This document shows, piece by piece, positions 30,810-35,010 of a stretch of DNA of 35,010 bases; within the stretch, counting starts at the first letter, position 1; each line of letters opens with the position of its first letter. The notes under the pieces are model-generated. The model saw only the letters and a program-made list of their open reading frames with translations. It did no database searches and was not told the origin of the DNA. The stretch is from an uncultured Clostridium sp. Lineage in GTDB: Bacteria; Bacillota; Clostridia; TANB77; CAG-508. The position numbers were made by a program, and so were the translations under genes. The stretch spans positions 1-35,010 of the forward strand of contig USDL01000014.1 of assembly GCA_900553365.1 (NCBI GenBank), given 5' to 3'.

Positions 30810-31956
30810 GTTCTTTTCCTCCTTCTTCTGTTTTTTGAATTTTTTCTATTGCCTTTTCTGTAACATCTTTTCCTATATATTTCTTGTTCTCGTTAAGCAT
30901 TTTTTCTGCCATCTGCTTTACTAGTTTTTCAAATTCTTCTTCTTTTTTCTTTATTTTTCTTTCTTTTTCTAAACGAACCTCATCAATTGCCTCTCTTGCT
31001 ATATTTACCGCATTTTCTTCTATTTTTTCGTCTATTGCTTTCATTCTTTTATCTAAAACGTCTGGTGCCGTTGAATATAACTCGCTGTATCCTGCTTGAA
31101 TTGCTTTTTCTACTGAATAGCTTTCAGAATCATCTCTATTATATGCTATATACAATAATTCCACAAGTTCTGTTGAGTTTAATATTTTACACTTCATTTC
31201 ACAAGAAAATAGTGTTCTAATCAAACTTTGGCATCTTGTATATAATTCTGAGAATATCATGCTTTTTTTTTCTTCTTCACTTAAAAGTTCTGTTCCTATT
31301 TCCGCTGCATAATATGGTACAACAATGTAATAGTGTTTTCTTAAAACATTTTTGTTTGAGCTTGTTTTTTGAATATCGTCTACAACATCTTTTCCGTATT
31401 CATACAAATTTTTAATTCTAATTAATTCTCTTCTAACTGTTTCTGTGTCTTTTTCATTATAGTTTTCTGCCTTTAACATTTTGTTGTATTCCATTTGTTT
31501 GCTATCTAATTCTTTTTTCGTAATTGCTAAACGATTTTTATAGTTTTGTATACTTTCACCTATGTTTACTGTTCTTGTTTGAACATATAATTGAATTGGG
31601 TATCTTAATGTATTCAAAAACTGAACAAATCCAGCTTCAACTGCTGTTTTTTCAACTTGAGACATTAAATCATAGTTTACTCCCTCACACTCAATTACCA
31701 TTAAATATCTTTGTCCATTATCTTGAATTATCATATTATCTTCAATTTTATCAAATTGCATAAATTTAAAGATTGATTTTTTTGTATATTCTGTTGCGAC
31801 TTTAGTCGTTGCTCCAACTGAACTTGAAGTATTTTCCTCTTCTTCAGCTTTTCTTTTTGCTTTTCTACTCATATTCCAATATACAAAAGCCAAAATAATT
31901 ATCATTAATACTAAAAATATTAACACTATCGTTAATCCACTCATTAAACTATCCAT
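30760..31956 (-). CDS. Membrane-anchored TraC-like protein, possible split VirB4 N-domain
   Basis: A 398-residue protein with one N-terminal membrane helix (about 8-28), a basic/acidic linker, then a domain of mixed sheets and helices (YLMVIECEGVNYDLMSQ, LRYPIQLYVQTRTVNI, HYYIVVPYY, LYTRCQSLIRTLFSC) resembling the N-terminal TraC/VirB4 domain, and a long Lys/Glu-rich C-terminal coiled coil. It has no P-loop. Its fit to the VirB4 N-terminal region and its 50-bp overlap with the VirB4 gene suggest that the two act as one motor, anchored by this subunit. The start overlaps the prgI stop by one base and its AGGAGG lies inside prgI. Confidence 0.75.
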   Translation of the reverse strand: MDSLMSGLTIVLIFLVLMIIILAFVYWNMSRKAKRKAEEEENTSSSVGATTKVATEYTKKSIFKFMQFDKIEDNMIIQDNGQRYLMVIECEGVNYDLMSQVEKTAVEAGFVQFLNTLRYPIQLYVQTRTVNIGESIQNYKNRLAITKKELDSKQMEYNKMLKAENYNEKDTETVRRELIRIKNLYEYGKDVVDDIQKTSSNKNVLRKHYYIVVPYYAAEIGTELLSEEEKKSMIFSELYTRCQSLIRTLFSCEMKCKILNSTELVELLYIAYNRDDSESYSVEKAIQAGYSELYSTAPDVLDKRMKAIDEKIEENAVNIAREAIDEVRLEKERKIKKKEEEFEKLVKQMAEKMLNENKKYIGKDVTEKAIEKIQKTEEGGKEHEQKAKKTTRRVSNEE

Positions 31957-32307
31957 TACTTAGTTTCCTCCTTTGCATCTACATAAGTATAAATTCGGTT
32001 GCCTTTTTTTCTAAATTTTAACCATTTAATAAAAACTTTATCTATGTATTCTCCCCCTGCTTTTCTTGTTAACTCAAATGCATTTGTATCTGGAATTTTA
32101 AAAGTTGCAACTGCAAATCCAATTATCGCAAATAATAATGTTAGCCCAATTCCTAACCAGGTTAGTCCAAGAAGCATACCAAATATAAAATAAAATATTA
32201 ATCCAAAAGCACCTGCACCACAAGTATATAGTAGTGATTTTGTTGTAAAAATCATTAATATTCTTCCGTTCACCTTTAACATTTCTTGGTATTTCGTGAG
32301 TTGCCAA
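31956..32307 (-). pseudogene. PrgI/VirB3-like protein gene interrupted by a +1 frameshift
   Basis: Two frames together encode a PrgI-family protein of about 115 residues, the small two-helix membrane protein next to VirB4 in Gram-positive T4SSs. The first frame starts at TTG 32307 (GGGGG seven bases upstream) and gives ATHEIPRNVKGE, the family N-terminus. The second frame continues GRILMIFTTKSLLYT, the membrane helices (FGLIFYFIFGMLLGL, IGLTLLFAIIGFAVATF) and the C-terminal RIYTYVDAKEETK. The join is near 32268-32270, where removing one base of GGTGAACGGAAG gives one frame. The downstream frame alone lacks a proper start. A mutation, an assembly error or programmed +1 frameshifting are all open. 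Confidence 0.75.
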
Positions 32308-32354
32308 AACAATTCCCCCTTTGTTACTAATAATTTCTAAGTGTATATACATAT

Positions 32355-32383
32355 ATTATAGCAAAGATTGTATTAATTTGATA
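32355..32383 (-). promoter_or_regulatory. Possible promoter of the prgI-virB4 unit
   Basis: Minus strand: -10 TATAAT (32355-32360) with a poor -35 TATCAA (32378-32383) at 17 nt. It lies after the terminator of the third pilin gene, where a new transcription start is expected. Confidence 0.35.
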
Positions 32384-32450
32384 TAATTTGAGGAAATGTA
32401 ATGAAAGTTTAATATTTTTGTAATAATTTTGTAACAAATGTGCATAAAAA

Positions 32451-32476
32451 AAAAGCTGGTTCATAGACCAGCTTTT
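32451..32476 (-). terminator. Terminator after the three pilin-like genes
   Basis: A perfect 10-bp stem (32451-32460 with 32467-32476, AAAAGCTGGT/ACCAGCTTTT) with a 6-nt loop is followed on the minus strand by a run of T. It separates the pilin unit from the motor genes, so pilins may be made in excess. Confidence 0.85.
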
Positions 32477-32482
32477 ATGCTT

Positions 32483-32836
32483 TTAAGTAAGAATACTAAA
32501 TATTAATTTTGCAATTTGTGGTGCTGCAAATAATACAACTGCTCCTACTATAAATGGAATCATTGTTTTCTTATATTCTGCTTTTTCCTCTAAGCTTCCC
32601 ATCATATATTTAATACCAAATATTGTGATAATAAGAACACCTGCAATTGCTCCTGCCCATTGTAAAAATCCAATAATGTTACCCATTTTTGTAACAAAAT
32701 CATTATTTCCACTATAGTTTGGATTTATGCCACTAATTGCAGTATTTGGATCAACATCTGCAAATACTGGTGTTGCTACCATTATCATCATTACTGCCAT
32801 CATTAGTATTGAAACAATTTTCATAGATTTTTTCAT
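32483..32836 (-). CDS. VirB2/TrbC-like pilin, paralog 3
   Basis: A 117-residue protein with a signal peptide (about 1-26, cleavage expected near VFADVD) and two further membrane helices (about 55-77 and 92-112) joined by the cytosolic loop GSLEEKAEYKKTMIP. This layout and the loop are shared with the other two proteins of the cluster and fit VirB2/TrbC pilins. It probably polymerises into the T4SS surface structure. It is the last gene before the strong terminator. Confidence 0.82.
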   Translation of the reverse strand: MKKSMKIVSILMMAVMMIMVATPVFADVDPNTAISGINPNYSGNNDFVTKMGNIIGFLQWAGAIAGVLIITIFGIKYMMGSLEEKAEYKKTMIPFIVGAVVLFAAPQIAKLIFSILT

Positions 32837-32962
32837 ATTTTTTCCCCTTTCTTAAATATATTTTATTTTGACCTTTCTTAAATTATTTTAAGAAAATGTT
32901 AAAAACTAATAATTTGCACTTCTGCCTCCAAAACTTCCTCCACTGCCACCATGTTCTGTTCC

Positions 32963-33391
32963 CTAGCTTGAAGTATGATTACTGCTTCCACTAGCTTCTG
33001 GTGTTGGAGCTACATCATTTCCAATCTCTACTGCTATTTTCCAAATTGTGAATGCTGAAAATATTATAACTACCCCTATTATGTATGGAACTAAAGTTTC
33101 TTTAACCTTTGCTTGTTCCTCAACACTTCCAAAAATGAACTGAATTCCTATTACTAGTCCAACTCCTACTGCAAGTACAAGTGCTATTGCAAATAATATG
33201 TTGTATATTGTTTTAGATGTACTTTTTAATTTTTCTTGATTTATTACTTCCTTATTTGGATCTGCTGAGCTCATAAAGTTTTTTCCTGAACTTATTACAT
33301 TATCTAAAGCAAGTGTTTTATTAGGTAAATATGTAATTACAGCTATTACCATTAAAATTATAACTAACAACTTTTTTACCATTTTTACCAC
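32963..33391 (-). CDS. VirB2/TrbC-like pilin, paralog 2, with in-frame UAG before a Gly/Ser tail
   Basis: A 142-residue protein with a signal peptide (about 1-29) and two further membrane helices (about 65-90 and 106-125) around the loop GSVEEQAKVKETLVP, homologous to the neighbouring pilin-like proteins. It ends in an Ala/Ser-rich tail. After the TAG stop (32963-32965) the same frame stays open for 18 codons encoding GTEHGGSGGSFGGRSANY, then TAG at 32906. This could be a truncating mutation or stop read-through; the longer product would be 161 residues. The gene starts four bases after paralog 1. Confidence 0.8.
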   Translation of the reverse strand: MVKMVKKLLVIILMVIAVITYLPNKTLALDNVISSGKNFMSSADPNKEVINQEKLKSTSKTIYNILFAIALVLAVGVGLVIGIQFIFGSVEEQAKVKETLVPYIIGVVIIFSAFTIWKIAVEIGNDVAPTPEASGSSNHTSS

Positions 33392-33395
33392 CTCT

Positions 33396-33755
33396 TTAAT
33401 CAGTTAAAATACTTTCGATTAATTGCAATAGTAGAGAAACTCCTCCTAGCATAGCACATCCTAAAATGTAAGGAAACATTGTTTTCTTGTATTCGGCTTT
33501 TCCTTCTACACTGCTAATCATATACTTTATTCCTATTATTGCAAGTCCCAAAACAGAAACTACTATTCCTATATACTTTATTACTCCTAATACCTTTTCT
33601 GCTGAATCAACAAATTTTGTACTACCTTTAAGGCTTGGATTTGGATTATATTGATTAGGATCTAAAGTTGATGCAAATACAGGACTTATAAGTATTAATG
33701 CTATTAAAATCGTAAGTGCTATTGAAATAAATATTTTTTTATTTAATCTTATCAT
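33396..33755 (-). CDS. VirB2/TrbC-like pilin, paralog 1
   Basis: A 119-residue protein with a signal peptide (about 1-29, cleavage expected at VFASTL), and two further membrane helices (about 57-79 and 94-115) around the loop SSVEGKAEYKKTMFP. This is the VirB2/TrbC pilin layout. The first gene of the T4SS-like locus, with an extended -10 promoter (33788-33816) and a GGAGGT site eight bases before ATG 33755. Confidence 0.85.
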   Translation of the reverse strand: MIRLNKKIFISIALTILIALILISPVFASTLDPNQYNPNPSLKGSTKFVDSAEKVLGVIKYIGIVVSVLGLAIIGIKYMISSVEGKAEYKKTMFPYILGCAMLGGVSLLLQLIESILTD

Positions 33756-33787
33756 TCTTTAGCACCTCCATTCGCTTTTCCTCTTTA

Positions 33788-33816
33788 ATTATAGCATTTT
33801 TTTACATTTCTTGCAA
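33788..33816 (-). promoter_or_regulatory. Promoter of the pilin-like genes
   Basis: Minus strand: -35 TTGCAA (33811-33816), 17-nt spacer, extended -10 TGCTATAAT (hexamer 33788-33793). This is the only strong promoter at the head of the T4SS-like locus. Confidence 0.75.
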
Positions 33817-33946
33817 CTTTTTTATGTAAATTTTTATTGTTTTTTCTATAATTTAATATAATTTTAATTGTTTTGCCATATTTTGTCAAGAGTTTAAGTA
33901 AATTTTCTATGAATAAAGGTATAGTTTAATGTTTTTTTGCATAAAA

Positions 33947-33969
33947 AAACTAGCCTTAACAGCTAGTTT
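33947..33969 (-). terminator. Terminator downstream of tRNA-Gly
   Basis: A perfect 8-bp stem (33947-33954 with 33962-33969) with a 7-nt loop; on the minus strand a T run follows. Confidence 0.75.
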
Positions 33970-33973
33970 AATT

Positions 33974-34047
33974 TGGAGCAGGTAGTGGGAATCGAACCCA
34001 CGTATCCAGCTTGGAAGGCTGGGGTTCTACCATTGAACTACACCTGC
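33974..34047 (-). tRNA. tRNA-Gly (anticodon TCC)
   Basis: Read on the minus strand it begins GCAGGTG and ends CCTGC-T-CCA with CCA encoded. The anticodon stem CCAGC/GCTGG holds the loop CTTCCAA (anticodon TCC), and the T-loop is TTCGATT. The length is 74 nt. Confidence 0.95.
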
Positions 34048-34126
34048 ATTTCCCGCTCACAGTTTGATATTATAAACTATTTTTTAGTAAATGTCAATAC
34101 TTTTTTTAAAATTTTTTAATTTTTTT

Positions 34127-34148
34127 GGAACGGCGTTTAAGCCGTTCC
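34127..34148 (-). terminator. Terminator of ppdK
   Basis: A perfect 8-bp G+C-rich stem (GGAACGGC 34127-34134, GCCGTTCC 34141-34148) with a 6-nt loop is followed on the minus strand by seven A; the complement shows the U-poor side, so it may act mainly as an RNA 3' end structure. It lies about 30 bp after the ppdK stop. Confidence 0.6.
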
Positions 34149-34178
34149 TTATTTTCCTTGAAATATCAAGTATTAAAC

Positions 34179-35010
34179 TTATTTTCTTGGATTTTTAATT
34201 GCTGCTTGTGCTGCTGCTAATCTTGCGATTGGAACTCTGAATGGTGAACATGATACGTAAGTTAATCCTGTGTTATGGCAAAATTCTACGCTTGATGGTT
34301 CTCCACCGTGTTCTCCACAAATACCAAGCTTAATAGTTGGTCTTGTAGCTTTTCCTTTTTCAACAGCCATTTTTACAAGTTGTCCTACACCTTTTTGGTC
34401 TAGTTTTGCAAATGGGTCTTGTTCATAGATTTTTGCTTTGTAGTAAGAATCTAAGAATTTACCAGCGTCATCACGGCTAAATCCAAATGTCATTTGAGTT
34501 AAGTCGTTTGTACCAAATGAGAAGAATTCAGCTTCTTCTGCGATTTCATCTGCTAATAATGCAGCTCTTGGGATTTCAATCATTGTACCAATGTGGTATT
34601 CAATGTCTGATCCTTTTTCTTTTTTAACTTGTTCTGCTGTTTCTATAACAACATCTTTAACAAATTTTAATTCTTTCTTTTCTCCAACTAATGGAATCAT
34701 TATTTCTGGAACGATGTCATATCCGTCTTCTGCTTTAACTTCTATAGCAGCTTCCATTAATGCTCTTGTTTGCATTTTAGCTATTTCTGGATATGTTACA
34801 GCTAAACGGCATCCTCTGTGTCCCATCATTGGGTTGAATTCGTGTAATTCTGAACATTTAGCTTTTAAATGTTCTACTGTAACTCCCATGTCTTTTGCTA
34901 ATGCTATTATATCTTCTTCCTCTGTAGGTAAGAATTCATGTAGAGGTGGATCTAGGTAACGTACTGTCATTGGTAGACCTTTTAATTCTTTGTACATTGC
35001 TTTGAAGTCA
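34179..35010 (-). CDS. ppdK: Pyruvate phosphate dikinase, C-terminal part (runs off the right edge)
   Basis: Catalyses interconversion of pyruvate, ATP and phosphate with phosphoenolpyruvate, AMP and diphosphate; in anaerobes it often serves glycolysis. Only the C-terminal ~277 residues are inside the window, covering the PEP/pyruvate-binding TIM barrel. Motifs seen are LPMTVRYLDPPLHEFLP, NPMMGHRGCRLAVTYPEI, MIEIPRAAL, FFSFGTNDLTQMTFGFSRDD and the catalytic Cys region KLGICGEHGGEPSSVEF, ending FRVPIARLAAAQAAI. The frame stays open to the window edge (DFKAM at the limit), so there is no start here. tRNA-Gly follows in the same direction. Confidence 0.95.
   Translation of the reverse strand, partial: DFKAMYKELKGLPMTVRYLDPPLHEFLPTEEEDIIALAKDMGVTVEHLKAKCSELHEFNPMMGHRGCRLAVTYPEIAKMQTRALMEAAIEVKAEDGYDIVPEIMIPLVGEKKELKFVKDVVIETAEQVKKEKGSDIEYHIGTMIEIPRAALLADEIAEEAEFFSFGTNDLTQMTFGFSRDDAGKFLDSYYKAKIYEQDPFAKLDQKGVGQLVKMAVEKGKATRPTIKLGICGEHGGEPSSVEFCHNTGLTYVSCSPFRVPIARLAAAQAAIKNPRK

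Noticed and set aside
32098..32352. An 84-aa minus-strand ORF as a separate protein
   Set aside because: Only its middle part (HEIPRNVKGE) is meaningful; the remainder is Cys/Trp-rich out-of-frame text. It is the first part of the frameshifted prgI gene.

Overview
The window is AT-rich DNA from a spore-forming member of the Clostridia, most likely an uncultured gut lineage (inference). The support is a set of sporulation genes (YlmC/YmxH-type PRC-barrel protein, SPOCS/LysM coat protein, YunB, YabG, SpoIIID), clostridial-type AGGAGG ribosome binding sites, TTGACA/TATAAT promoters, and many hairpin+U terminators. Almost all genes lie on the minus strand; only the PRC-barrel gene and htpX are on the plus strand.

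Layout. 1-330: leader of a minus-strand transcription unit, probably an rRNA operon whose 16S gene lies just off the left edge, with two near-consensus promoters separated by a terminator-like hairpin. 452-2761: PRC-barrel protein, an unknown 186-aa protein, a YqeY-like protein, tRNA-Pro, tRNA-Arg and acpS. 2821-4044: a pilin-like membrane-anchored protein whose C-terminal ~60 codons form a G+C-rich, NNY-codon-rich block resembling the variable repeat of a diversity-generating retroelement (DGR). 4155-10123: WG-repeat protein, thrS, a frameshifted DUF84/YjjX NTPase gene, a dinD gene bracketed by perfect 43-bp direct repeats, and rsmA/ksgA. 10227-13152: htpX, an RNHCP-domain protein and a nucleoside-kinase-like fusion protein. 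13170-18215: DUF5050-like protein, yunB, SPOCS/LysM protein, veg, yabG and spoIIID. 18275-22148: Mbeg1-like hydrolase, patatin-like phospholipase, nth, SH3-CAP protein and a small membrane protein.

22227-33755 holds a type IV secretion-like locus read right to left: three VirB2/TrbC-like small membrane proteins, a PrgI/VirB3-like protein (frameshifted), a membrane-anchored TraC-like protein, a VirB4 ATPase, a polytopic VirB6/TrbL-like protein, a membrane-anchored C39-like peptidase (VirB1-like position), a VirB8-like bitopic protein and an acidic soluble protein. No relaxase or VirD4 coupling protein is seen, and the locus lies between ordinary chromosomal genes (tRNA-Gly and ppdK on one side, CAP and nth on the other), so it does not look like a complete conjugative element. 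The window ends inside ppdK.

The points most worth a second look are: the DGR-like variable region with no reverse transcriptase nearby; the orphan T4SS with a PrgI frameshift and an in-frame UAG before a Gly/Ser-rich tail; the dinD cassette between repeats that each carry a terminator and a promoter; and two intergenic hairpins that contain the ribosome binding site of the next gene. Family names come from recognising motifs by eye; no database search was run.
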